Positions 51,030-60,800 of a stretch of DNA of 64,000 nucleotides are shown piece by piece. Numbering within the stretch: position 1 is the first letter of the stretch; every line of letters starts with the position of its first letter. The notes beneath the pieces are model-generated. The model saw nothing but the letters and a program-made list of their open reading frames with translations, searched no databases and was not told the DNA's origin. Both the position numbers and the translations under genes were made by a program. This DNA comes from JBAZLV01 sp964586075 (GTDB lineage Bacteria > Nitrospirota > UBA9217), in NCBI GenBank assembly GCA_964586075.1, contig CAZPGZ010000016.1, positions 1 through 64,000 of the forward strand, read 5' to 3'.

Positions 51030-51911
51030 TCAGACTATTTTTTCCATCAGATGGTGGTCATCCCAATGAAGCAGGTCCAGTCTGTCCGATGGATTGCGGC
51101 GCAATTCAGACTGGATTATGGTACGTTTCACATCACCGGATGGCGTAGGTGCGGCCGTATAGCCATCTGATAGAAACACAGTTCCTTCTAATTCCCGCAC
51201 GGATTCACTTTCAAGTGTGTACTGATGGAGGCGTGACCAGCTTGCAACCAGTCGCCGGCACAGCAACTGAGAGATGGTGAGTCCTGGATAATCCTTATCC
51301 GCCTGACCCTTCTTCAGTTCGGCAAGAATGCCGCCTGCGTCATCACGCAGCGTAAAATCACTCTGCATGATTGTTTTCCAGCTTGTCTGGCTTTCCAAAC
51401 GAATCACACTGCCGGACCGTTCGTTAAATGCGATCTGCACGTCACCGATATAAAAAAACCCGGCAGGTATGACGTCATGAAAAGCGATATCGGGCGCTCC
51501 CGTATTTTTTGACGAGTGAATTTTATGGCCATGGCCGGGATGCAGTCCCTGGCAAGGGCAATCACAGACCCCGTACGACGGAAGGGAGTGGAACATATCG
51601 CTGGTTCTGCAAAGTTTTTCAAGTGTTGAGAGCTTATCAAAGGACGATTCTGTTTCTGCGGGATAATACTTGAGGGAAAACGCCGCCAGCCAATCATACC
51701 CTTTTATGGATTTTGACCCCTGGAGTTCCATTTTATAAACTCCCGGACAGTCGTCGAACCAGAGATACCAATAGGGTCGGTCCTGGTCCCACATATGGCT
51801 TACATGATTCAGGCCTATTTGCTTTTTTGCTTCTTCGTCGGCCAGCGTGGCCAACCACGCGTGATTAATAAGACCAATTGCTTCGACTATTTTGTCTTCT
51901 CCGACCTCCAT
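51030..51911 (-). CDS. Protein of unknown function with a Cys/His cluster
   Basis: A 293-residue soluble protein with no recognised domain. The N-terminal part is aromatic-rich (QDRPYWYLWFDDCPGVYKMEL). A striking cluster near residues 114-133 reads VCDCPCQGLHPGHGHKIH: three Cys and four His in about 20 residues, which could bind a metal or haem. The C-terminal half is mixed alpha/beta. No signal peptide is visible. AGGAGGGG lies about 10 bases upstream of ATG 51911. It lies between the AraC regulator and the MBL cluster, all on the minus strand. Confidence 0.65.
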   Translation of the reverse strand: MEVGEDKIVEAIGLINHAWLATLADEEAKKQIGLNHVSHMWDQDRPYWYLWFDDCPGVYKMELQGSKSIKGYDWLAAFSLKYYPAETESSFDKLSTLEKLCRTSDMFHSLPSYGVCDCPCQGLHPGHGHKIHSSKNTGAPDIAFHDVIPAGFFYIGDVQIAFNERSGSVIRLESQTSWKTIMQSDFTLRDDAGGILAELKKGQADKDYPGLTISQLLCRRLVASWSRLHQYTLESESVRELEGTVFLSDGYTAAPTPSGDVKRTIIQSELRRNPSDRLDLLHWDDHHLMEKIV

Positions 51912-52026
51912 ATAGGACTTCTCCCCTCCTGTCGCACACCAGCCACCATGCTGCTCCCGAAATATCGTTGTTATCGCGTTGCAGTCACTTTTCGAGTTTC
52001 TCTCATCGTAACAGGAATGCTCCCTG

Positions 52027-52054
52027 CTTTATGCTTTATGCTTTATGCTTTATG
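52027..52054. repeat. Four tandem copies of the heptamer CTTTATG
   Basis: Perfect 7-base repeats at 52027-52033, 52034-52040, 52041-52047 and 52048-52054. They overlap the stop codon of the AraC-type gene (TAA at 52043-52045, minus strand). Copy-number change would not alter the protein as long as two copies remain, because a stop arises inside the second copy. Confidence 0.7.
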
Positions 52055-52945
52055 CTGCTCAGCGAATTCCCGCGGTGTGCTTCCTGTATACCGCTTGAAC
52101 GTCCTGCAGAAATGGCTGTGATCGTAAAATCCCGCGCTCAGGGCCACATCGGACAGCGTCGTGTCCAGATTTGTGAGGAGTTTTTTCGCGGCTTCTACGC
52201 GGACGTGTGTTAGATATTGATGCGGTGACATGCCATACGTGGCGGTGAAAATCCTGCTAAGATGGTACGGTGTCAACCCGGTGAGTTGAGCAAGTTCGCC
52301 GAGCGATATCTCGCGAGCGTAGTTCTCCTGGACGTATTCTTTCGCCAGGCGCACAGATGCCGTGAATGACAATGCTTTTTCGGGCAGGGTCTCGCTCCAG
52401 GTCGTATGTCGCATGACAAGCCGGGACAGAATGCCGTTAATTTTCGACTCGACTGTAAGTCGTGATGCACTGGAGTCAAGAAGTGACAATAATGATGTTA
52501 TTTCTGAAAAAAGAAATCGGTCAGTGGCAACCAATTTGCTAAAAGATATTGTTTTAGGAGCGGATTTGAGGTTGATCTCACGGGCTATTTGCAGAAAAAT
52601 GCGTTCCGGGAAACCGATAATCTGCAAATTGAGATCATCGTCATCACATTCGTGCGGCTCGTCGACATTCAGGAGGAATATCTGCCCAGGGCTAAGATCC
52701 GTTGAAGAGCCCCGGTATCGCATCCGCCGTACGCCCTTTTGAATAATCCCGATATACAGTTTTTCATGAACATGCTTCGAGAAATAATTTGTGATGTCTT
52801 TTGCCTGAATCAGTTTCATGCACTGATCGTTCGGTTGTTCATACGATATATCCCTGTCCTGCCAGTTCGCAGGCATAATCTCGCGAAGAGCCTCTTCCGG
52901 AAAGCTTGTTTTTCTCTTCCTGCAAACATTTTGTATTGAATTCAT
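52043..52945 (-). CDS. AraC-family transcriptional regulator
   Basis: A 300-residue regulator. An N-terminal cupin-like ligand domain (about 30-160: HEKLYIGIIQKGVRRMRYRG...LSPGQIFLLNVDEPHE) is followed by two C-terminal helix-turn-helix units (YAREISLGELAQLTGLTPYHLSRIFTATYGMSPHQYL and TTLSDVALSAGFYDHSHFCRTFKRYTGSTPREF). Residues of the first domain suggest a small-molecule sensor. I chose ATG 52945 with GAGGAG upstream; a 34-codon hydrophobic extension is open but unlikely. It is upstream of the unknown Cys/His protein and the MBL cluster and is a candidate activator of them. Confidence 0.88.
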   Translation of the reverse strand: MNSIQNVCRKRKTSFPEEALREIMPANWQDRDISYEQPNDQCMKLIQAKDITNYFSKHVHEKLYIGIIQKGVRRMRYRGSSTDLSPGQIFLLNVDEPHECDDDDLNLQIIGFPERIFLQIAREINLKSAPKTISFSKLVATDRFLFSEITSLLSLLDSSASRLTVESKINGILSRLVMRHTTWSETLPEKALSFTASVRLAKEYVQENYAREISLGELAQLTGLTPYHLSRIFTATYGMSPHQYLTHVRVEAAKKLLTNLDTTLSDVALSAGFYDHSHFCRTFKRYTGSTPREFAEQHKA

Positions 52946-53390
52946 AACATCACACTCCTCAAAAAAACCGCAAACCAAAACGAGAAGGGCAGTCAGCACA
53001 ATGAGGCAAAATGCTTCTTTCGAGGCATGCACATGCTCAACCGGCAAAAAATGCGTACGGGCAAACAGATAGCGACATTCTGCACAAAAGCATGCAGGCG
53101 GCTCTTTTTGCTGCTTCCGATGCCGGTAATACTGTTGAAATTATAGAAACAAATCAGATTGTTGTCTTGTAAAATCTTGCTGTCTGAAAAACGTTGAAGT
53201 GTATTGTTATCATTAAGAAATAGACTGATGTTGGGTGCTTGTTTCCCAGGATGGATAGTTAGAAGATAGCACAGGAAATTATGGATGGCAAGTAAGGTTA
53301 CGTTCTAATTGAGGAGTGAAACGATGACGATTGTTTCACTCCCCGGCAAATTTATTCACCGCATATGTTTGCGGTATTCCCTGCTTCAGG
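52946..53390. other. Gap between the AraC gene and the cytochrome
   Basis: No gene seen. It contains two hairpins downstream of the cytochrome stop (53313-53342 and 53359-53374). The rest is AT-rich and probably carries the AraC promoter, which I could not place with confidence. Confidence 0.4.
53313..53342 (-). terminator. Hairpin downstream of the cytochrome gene
   Basis: GGAGTGAAAC (53313-53322) and GTTTCACTCC (53333-53342) form a perfect 10-bp stem with a 10-base loop, about 50 bases past the cytochrome stop. No T-run follows on the minus strand, so it may be a stabilising 3' structure rather than a classical terminator. A second small hairpin CCGCA/TGCGG lies at 53359-53374. Confidence 0.45.
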
Positions 53391-54575
53391 CTATTTGTAG
53401 AACACAGGTACACCTTGATATGTCGGCAGGCCTTTCCGCTGCTGGTCCTTGATAAACGTATGGGATCTGACGAAAAGATTATCAGCGGTCTTGCCGAGGC
53501 CGGGCATGTATTTGTCCACGGTATATGAAGCATCGTGGCAGGCCGTACAGCTGTTTGACGCCTCAATCATCGTTTTTTTCTTGGTCGCGTGAGGGGAATG
53601 ACAGGAAAGACACCCCATCCCCGCACTCTTGTAGTGCTTCGACTGGATGAACCCCTGGTATTCCTGATGATGTTTTGCCTCTTCATATACCCCGTTCTTT
53701 TTTGAAATTTCGTCCACGATGAAAAGCCCCTTGAGGTCGCCGGTATACTCCTTATCAAAAGGATTTCCGGGCTGCACCCCCGGAATGATCACATGTTCAG
53801 GATACCATGTGGTCCAGTCATCCGACGGTTTGAAACTTCCGCCGGCCTTTGGTGCGGGGAAATCTTCCCGGGGGTTCCCCTGGGCCGTCTTGTACATGTC
53901 GTTCTCAAGACGAATATGGCAGTACCCGCACACGCGGGACTGTTCAGCTGGTGACTTGCCGGGAAAATTCCAGATGTCTTTTTTCGATCCTGTTTTTACA
54001 TGCTTCGCCCCGGGGCCATGGCACGCCTCGCAACCTATGCTCGTTTCAACCCATGACGTCTTCTGGGTCTTTGGACTAGCGGTATCATACTCGGTAATGC
54101 GGTATCCGGTCGTATGGCAGGTTGCGCAGGTGGTGTTCCAGTCGTTTTTCTGACCGTAATTCTCCCATTTTCCCGACATCCGGTTGAACTGCTTGTCAAG
54201 GAACTGATAGCCGCCGGTTTCTTCATTCGAAACCAGATATCGCTGCTTCCATTTTGAGCCGATTGTGAACTTCACATCGGCTCTCGTAAACTTCTTGCCT
54301 GTTGCATTGCCTTTCGTTGGACCGGGGTTAAAACCGTCAGTTTCCCATTTTTCAGCCGCATCCTTCAGCAGCCGCTGGTCCTGCTTTCCAATGAGTTTGC
54401 TGTGATAGGTAAGTTTCCACGTGTCGGAAGGAGTTTTATGGCATTTCTGGCATGTTATGGACCCCACATAATCGCTTTTTGACACTGCCTTCATGACTTC
54501 TGATTGTGCTGTATTGACCAGAAAGCAGAACAAACCAGCAATCATAATGAATAACACTAGGTACACTCGTTTCAT
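53391..54575 (-). CDS. Six-haem c-type cytochrome (cytochrome c554-like)
   Basis: A 394-residue periplasmic multihaem cytochrome. A signal peptide (MKRVYLVLFIMIAGLFCFLVNTAQS) is followed by six CxxCH haem sites in the order CQKCH, CATCH, CEACH, CGYCH, CLSCH and CTACH. Spacing of the first four, with CQKCHKTPSDTWKLTYHSK, resembles cytochrome c554-type electron carriers. The mature protein probably moves electrons in the periplasm. ATG 54575 has AAAGGAGGG upstream. It shares its strand with the AraC gene but is separated from it by 445 bases. Confidence 0.88.
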   Translation of the reverse strand: MKRVYLVLFIMIAGLFCFLVNTAQSEVMKAVSKSDYVGSITCQKCHKTPSDTWKLTYHSKLIGKQDQRLLKDAAEKWETDGFNPGPTKGNATGKKFTRADVKFTIGSKWKQRYLVSNEETGGYQFLDKQFNRMSGKWENYGQKNDWNTTCATCHTTGYRITEYDTASPKTQKTSWVETSIGCEACHGPGAKHVKTGSKKDIWNFPGKSPAEQSRVCGYCHIRLENDMYKTAQGNPREDFPAPKAGGSFKPSDDWTTWYPEHVIIPGVQPGNPFDKEYTGDLKGLFIVDEISKKNGVYEEAKHHQEYQGFIQSKHYKSAGMGCLSCHSPHATKKKTMIEASNSCTACHDASYTVDKYMPGLGKTADNLFVRSHTFIKDQQRKGLPTYQGVPVFYK

Positions 54576-54938
54576 AACTTCCCTCCTTTCGCTGGACAAA
54601 ACTTCTCTTCAGCAGCAATCTCTCCGTCATTTAATAATTACAATCTCCGTGTTTATTCTTACTGAATAGTATAGCGTACAAAGTTGTCACGATGCTATTT
54701 TTCTTGCTTTATCCTTGACTATTGCCGTCAGTGAGATACACTTAAAATAATACTAAACCTAAAGAATTATAGGCAGCCGGTGGATTCTGCTCTTTCCTGC
54801 CTGAACCGTGCTACAGCCCTGGATCCAACATTCCTCGTCAGCACGATGCCCGTTCGGTTATCAGCTTAATGTTACGATCATCCGGCTACCTGGCATCCCC
54901 GCATTATTCTATTCTGCATGAATTGGAAGGAGTTCTCC
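54576..54938. other. Divergent intergenic region, cytochrome / FAD dehydrogenase
   Basis: No gene seen. Minus-strand TATACT near 54669 and plus-strand TTGACT near 54715 are possible promoter halves, but neither has a good partner at the right spacing. Confidence 0.35.
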
Positions 54939-56321
54939 GTGAAAACAGCCTATGATGTCATTATAATCGGTTCCGGACCATCCGGAATCTTCGCCGCTCT
55001 TGAACTTGTCAAGAATTCAAACCTCAATATTCTCATGATCGAAAAAGGCGGTGATATCCAGACCCGGGCATGTCCTATGGTCGAATCCGAAACTCCCTGC
55101 GCGCAATGCGATCAATGCAGCATTCTTTGCGGCTGGGGCGGAGCCGGCGCATACAGCGACGGGAAGCTCACGCTCACTTCCGAATTCGGGGGATGGCTGC
55201 GCGACTATCTTTCGGTTGAGGATCTGACGATTTTCATTGACTACGTGGATTCCATTTACTGCTCATTCGGCGTATACGGTGCAATCCACGGAGAAGACGA
55301 TGACGCATTTGCGCGTCTCAAGAAAAAATCCGCCGGCTACGATCTCGATCTCATACCGGCGCGTATCAGACATATCGGTACGGACCTTTGCAAGGAGGTT
55401 TTGCGGAACATCCGGGGCTATCTTGAAGGGCGGATCGACATGCTCTTCGGCATGCCGGTGCAGCACGTCACGTACGACAACGGCGTTGTCACCGGAGTCA
55501 TAACGCAGGACGGACGGAAATTCTCCGCGCCCATCGTGATAGCGGCGGCGGGCAGGGAAGGTTCAACGTGGCTTTCTGAAGAGGCAAAACGGCTAAAGCT
55601 TTCGCTCCAGAAAAATCCGGTGGACATCGGCGTCCGGGTGGAACTTCCGGCGCGCATTATGACGGATATTACTGATGTGGCGTATGAGGGCAAGTTTATT
55701 TACACGACCAAGCGGTTCAGCGACAGGGTGCGCACATTCTGTATGAACCCGTACGGAGAAGTGGTAAAGGAATACAGCGAGGGCATTTACAGCGTGAACG
55801 GCCACAGCTACAAAAACCGCAAAACGGAGAACACCAACTTTGCGCTGCTGGTGAGCACGGACTTTACCAAGCCGTTCAACGATCCCATATCCTACGGCAA
55901 ATATATTGCCGGCCTTGCCCAGCTTCTGGGAGGCGGAGTGATTGTGCAGCGGCTTGGCGACCTGAAGATGGGAAGGAGGTCGACACCCGAGCGCATTGCG
56001 GACGGATCGGTGCGGCCGACGCTTGACGACGCCACCCCCGGCGATGTCAGTTTCGCACTTCCCTACCGGCATCTGCACAATATTATGGAAATGCTCGAAG
56101 CTCTCGACAATGTCGCGCCGGGCGTGAATTCAGGCGACACCCTGCTCTACTGTGTGGAAGTCAAGTTTTACTCCACAAAGCTTAAACTCACGCCCTCCCT
56201 GGAGACGGAAGTGAACAATCTTTTTGCCGTGGGAGACGGCGCCGGCGTGTCGCGGGGGCTGATTCAGGCTTCCATCTCCGGCGTAGTTGCGGCAAGAGAA
56301 GTGTTGAAGAGAAAGACGTAA
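54939..56321 (+). CDS. FAD-dependent dehydrogenase (COG2509-type)
   Basis: A 460-residue flavoprotein. It begins at GTG 54939 (AAGGAG is seven bases upstream) and opens with the dinucleotide fold YDVIIIGSGPSGIFAALEL. A cysteine motif typical of this group follows (TRACPMVESETPCAQCDQCSILCGWGGAGAYSDGKL). VIAAAGREGSTWL and NNLFAVGDGAGVSRGLIQASISGV are the later FAD-binding motifs. The family is widespread but its substrate is not established. An upstream ATG at 54918 is open, with no better ribosome-binding site. Confidence 0.85.
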   Translation: MKTAYDVIIIGSGPSGIFAALELVKNSNLNILMIEKGGDIQTRACPMVESETPCAQCDQCSILCGWGGAGAYSDGKLTLTSEFGGWLRDYLSVEDLTIFIDYVDSIYCSFGVYGAIHGEDDDAFARLKKKSAGYDLDLIPARIRHIGTDLCKEVLRNIRGYLEGRIDMLFGMPVQHVTYDNGVVTGVITQDGRKFSAPIVIAAAGREGSTWLSEEAKRLKLSLQKNPVDIGVRVELPARIMTDITDVAYEGKFIYTTKRFSDRVRTFCMNPYGEVVKEYSEGIYSVNGHSYKNRKTENTNFALLVSTDFTKPFNDPISYGKYIAGLAQLLGGGVIVQRLGDLKMGRRSTPERIADGSVRPTLDDATPGDVSFALPYRHLHNIMEMLEALDNVAPGVNSGDTLLYCVEVKFYSTKLKLTPSLETEVNNLFAVGDGAGVSRGLIQASISGVVAAREVLKRKT

Positions 56322-56325
56322 CTGT

Positions 56326-56700
56326 TCACGCGCGATGCTCCGTATCGCGATGCGCCAGTGCAGGAGAAAAAGCCGGCATGCAAACGGCAATATATTCTGC
56401 GCCCTCAGGAGAAGGCGTACTGTACTGGACCCACTCGCCGCGGGGAGCTATGATGGTTTCACCCGATCTGACTTCATATGTCCCGGTCCTTGTGCTGACC
56501 CTCAGCATTCCGCGCAATACAAGAGTATATTCATCGAATTCAGGGGTCTGCCCCTGCTCAATCCAGCCTTCCGGACTTTTCATGCGCGCAATGCTCAGGG
56601 CTGAAGTTCGCGAGTTTACCGCTCCGATGAATTCCTCGATCTGTTTCGGCTTATTGCCCTCTGCCTGAAGAACGGTCGGATTTTTTATTATGGTCACCAT
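56326..56700 (-). CDS. Cupin-domain protein
   Basis: A 124-residue single-cupin protein. PEFDEYTLVLRGMLRVSTRTGTYEVRSGETIIAPRGEWVQYSTP contains the two cupin-like strands, though the first motif lacks the usual His pair (E-F-D-E-Y). Metal binding is therefore uncertain. It resembles ethanolamine-utilisation EutQ-like or small-molecule-binding cupins. It is convergent with the FAD dehydrogenase. Confidence 0.75.
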   Translation of the reverse strand: MVTIIKNPTVLQAEGNKPKQIEEFIGAVNSRTSALSIARMKSPEGWIEQGQTPEFDEYTLVLRGMLRVSTRTGTYEVRSGETIIAPRGEWVQYSTPSPEGAEYIAVCMPAFSPALAHRDTEHRA

Positions 56701-56800
56701 ACAGATGGTATCCTTTCATAGCCGGATTCTGGAAAGCAGTGGCTGGACTGCTTTTATCCTGTACAGAGAAGTATTGACGCTGCATCCGCAGGGACACTCT

Positions 56801-57736
56801 TCATGGAACAGGCGGCACTATGACCCGCTGTAGCTCCGGCTGCCATGTTCCTGTCTTGTGATTATATGTTTTGACTACTACCTTGTCCGGATACAAATAG
56901 ATTGAATTGGTCCAGATCCCTGCTCTGTTCATGTCCGTATTGTGAATGTTTGTGATGCGCTTCTCATACACATTGACCGGCGCGGCAAAACTTTCCTCGC
57001 GTGGAGAGGTATGTGTATGTCCGGAAATCCAGAGAAACGCCTGGGGATTTTCCATCAGGATGGAGTGAAGAATTTCCGCCGGTTGGGCGAAAAACGGCGG
57101 AGTATTGATATGATTGTTATACTTTCGCAGCGTGTCCTTGAGCGGAGCGTGGAAAAATAGTATCGTCGGTGTTTTCTTGTTCTGCGACAATTCCATGCCC
57201 AGCCACTTCAATTCCCGTTCAGACATTTCCGCAAGGTTGTCCGAGAGCAGATGATCCGTGGAGAGAAAAATCAGGAGATAACCGCCCATTTGCCTGCTGT
57301 AGAAATCTTCTTGCAAACCGAATGTCTCACGAAACGTATGCAGTTTTGCTTTCCGGGTATCGGGGCCGGCTTTTAACCGTTTCCCTTTTGGCCCGGTGTT
57401 GCTTTCATAAATATAGTCATGATTCCCGGCGATGGGGCATACCGGTTTGCGCAGATTTGCAAAAAAATCCTTTACAGCGGCATACTCATTGTCAGTTCCG
57501 GCGCTTTCATTGAGATCACCAACGGGAATAACGATATCCACATCCGTCCAGGAGTTAATGGTCTCAATGACGTGTTCTTTTGACTCCCTGTATTTCCCCG
57601 GCAGATGCGGGTCGCCAAGTACAACAAGGTGATAATATGTCCGTTCTGCGGCCCAAGTAGTATATTCCGCATCAGGAAGAATGCAAATATATACTGCGAG
57701 GAAAACCAGCACAACTGATTTTACAATTCTATTCAT
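56801..57736 (-). CDS. Exported calcineurin-like metallophosphoesterase
   Basis: A 311-residue protein with a signal peptide (about 1-30). The phosphoesterase motifs are in order: LVVLGDPHLPG, VIPVGDLNE, IAGNHDYIYE, LFFHAPL and ISGHTHTS. A complete two-metal site is predicted. It acts in the periplasm on an unknown phosphate ester. It stands between the cupin gene and the large DUF748 gene on the same strand, with about 90 bases to the latter. Confidence 0.85.
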   Translation of the reverse strand: MNRIVKSVVLVFLAVYICILPDAEYTTWAAERTYYHLVVLGDPHLPGKYRESKEHVIETINSWTDVDIVIPVGDLNESAGTDNEYAAVKDFFANLRKPVCPIAGNHDYIYESNTGPKGKRLKAGPDTRKAKLHTFRETFGLQEDFYSRQMGGYLLIFLSTDHLLSDNLAEMSERELKWLGMELSQNKKTPTILFFHAPLKDTLRKYNNHINTPPFFAQPAEILHSILMENPQAFLWISGHTHTSPREESFAAPVNVYEKRITNIHNTDMNRAGIWTNSIYLYPDKVVVKTYNHKTGTWQPELQRVIVPPVP

Positions 57737-57825
57737 CCCTGTTTCGCCTCATCATGTTGAGTAGGTTAGAAGATGATTCGTCCGGCATTGTCGACAGACT
57801 GAGGATTATCAAGACCGTGACACAA

Positions 57826-60800
57826 TTATTTCAGAATGAAATCAGTCCTGCTGTCTTTAACCCCTTCTTTTTTTTCGGGCATAATGGTTTTGGCTTCAAC
57901 GATGAAAATACGTTCCATTTCTGTCTTTTTTGACTGCACGAGATAGTCTCTGATCGCCCGTGCCCTATCTCCGGCCAGCACCCTGAGATCATCATCACTG
58001 ACTTTTGTGTTGGTGATAATAAGCTTCTCCATTTCAGGTACTGGTAAATCCTTTGCCAAGCCGATGATATTGCGGGGCTTGGGGAATTTCTCTTCCCTGT
58101 ATACCCGCCTCAGATATTCCGGATATTCCTGAGGCGTCACTGTTACCGACTCAAGTGAAACTGCTTCGCCGGCCTTTTGGGATAGGTCCTTTACCTTTTG
58201 CGCCTTCACTTTTCGCTGCATAAGATTTTGCTTCAGGCCTTCACGGTCCTTATCGAGATCAGCATGTCCCACAACGTCCATCTTGAGTGCCGGCCGATCA
58301 TAAAGCGCCTTGCTCAGAATATCCAGTTTCTTTTTTGTCGCGTCCGTAAGGTCCGTTGATCCGGGCGTAAATTCTGCGAAACCGAGCTGTTCTCCGCCTC
58401 CGAAGGCCGCACCCAGCAGGGCAAAGGGCGAGGTGGCGGCCTTTTCAAGAAGGTTCATCAGAACTTTCAACACGACCCGCCCTATGCTGAACTTCGGATC
58501 ATTCAACTCACCTGAGACGGGAATATCAAGCGCGATTTCTCCATTGCGGTTTTTCAGAAGGGACACTGCGAGTTTAACCGGCAGTTTCGTCGCGTCAGGA
58601 CTTGAAACCGGGTCGCCGAAAGTGAACTGGTCGATGAAAATGTTGTTTTTGGAATCAAGCTTGTTTTTTTCGACCAGGTATTCAAGGTGAAAGGAAAGCT
58701 TCCCTTTCTGAATTCCATACCCTGCATACTTTCCTGCATACGGGCTGACCTGGGTGAGGTCCATGTCCTTAAAATCCGCTTTCAGATCCACAAAGAGGTC
58801 CTTTCCAAGCGGGTTAAGTTTGCCGAGAATTTCAAGCGGCGCATAGCGGTCATACTTGCCCCTGAGTTCTAGTTCACCCAATTTTCCTTCCTCAGAGGTG
58901 AGCCCGGATATTCGTCCGCCGATTTCGAGCAGGTTTGAACTGAACCGCGGTTTTATGCTCTCATCAGTGAAATTGATGGTGCCGCCCTGGACTGTAATCT
59001 TATCAATTCGTATTTTGCGTTCCCCTTCAGATTTTTTTTGTTCGTCCGGCGCTGAAGCCGGTTGAATAGTCTGCGAAGGTGCGGCAGCCTCCGGAGTCGT
59101 TGCGGTCGGCGCGCTGAAGATTTCCTGCAGATTTACGGTCTTGTTCGCATTAATGATGATACGTGAATAAAAATTCGACAGCGCGATTTCCCGGATATGG
59201 ACAAACAACGGCAGGGCACGGACATCCATTTCACCGATATACAAGGACTCCCATTTGAGCAGATCCTCCGCATTTGCCTGATCGAGCAAAGACAGTTTGT
59301 TGATCCAGAGTTTTCCCTTGAAGGAGGTATTTACTTCCGCCTTCTGATTCTGGGCCGCAGACAGAGTGCCATTTAGGTTCAGCGAGCCGCCGGCAAGGAT
59401 GACCCGCGCCCGCTCGGCCAGAAACGGCTGCACCGGTTTCAGAGGAACTCCCTTGATGCTTACGACAAGATCCGTTACGAGAGGCTTCAATTTGACATCA
59501 CCGCCGATCGAGACGGTCCCTTTGCGGTCCACCCGCATGGAAAACGCGACGCTGCCCTTGTTGTCTTTCTCGTCAGTGGAAAGATTCTGCGTTTTCAGGG
59601 TTATTTCATCCATCGTCAGAACAAAAGGATTCCTCAGACTGCTGTCCGTGGTCTTCACAGTATAATCCGCAACAACAAGGGATTTGAGCAGCACCGACCA
59701 CGAAGGAGCGGGCCCGGCTTTCTTTGTATCCGGAGACGGCACAGTGCGCGCAGTGTCAACAATCGACTCGAGATTCATCCGGCCGTCTGCACTGCGGGAA
59801 ACAGCCAGAAAACCCTTCTCGGTTGCAATGGAGCCGACTTCGATCTTTCTCGACTGCAGGTCAAGCGAAATATCACGAACGCTCAGCAGCGGGATGTTCA
59901 GGAAATCACCCGGAATCTTTTTAATGACAGCTCTCAGGTTCCGTAACGTTGTTTCGCCCTGGAGAATGAGTGTAGGCAGGCGGTCTTTATACTGCCGGTA
60001 AATGATTTTAATCGCAATATCGAGCCTGCCTGACGGCACGCTCACCTTCACTTCTGCGGGGACATAGGCCAGGTAATACGGAATGTCTATGTCCTTCAGA
60101 AGCAAGTCAAAAGAGGTTTCCCGCGAGTCGGAAAAGACTTTTGATGCCCCCTTGAGATCAAGCGGAGTCCCGTTAACCACGGCGCTCAGTGACGGTTGTA
60201 CGTATGCCTCTACGTAGGAAGGAAGGTTTGAGATAAAGGGAATGCCGAGGTTTACTTGGGTAATCTCATGCCTCGTTCGGGCGGGATGGTCGTCGAATTC
60301 CAGAGCACCGTCGAGAATCTGAATATTGCTGAATGAATAAAAGAACGGTTTTTGTGGTTTGTCTTTTGGTTCATTTTTGCTCCTGGCCTGAATCCGTTCC
60401 ACGATATCTGTAAAGTTGTAGGTATTTGCGCTCGTCCTGACCAGATGGATGCGGGGTTGCTCAAGTTTTACTTCCTTGATGACGGGGCCTCCTCTGAAAA
60501 CGGACATTATCTGGATGTTAACGTACAGTTTTGCAAAGGATACAAAAGGCGTGGCGCCGTCTTCTTCCTTGATCTCAAAGTCTTTGATGGTGACGCCGAG
60601 AGAGTAGGGATTCAGGCTTACCGCACCGATACTCACCGTGCGCCCAAGCTGTTCGCTCAGGACCTCAACGGCAACCCGCTTCACATAGGGCGGCAGAATA
60701 AAAAATCCGGTAATAGAAAAGAGGAAAAGAAAAATAAAAATGATAATGCCGAGGTTTCTTGCTTTGCGGGTTTTCGAGAAATCGCGCAGTCGGTCTGAGA

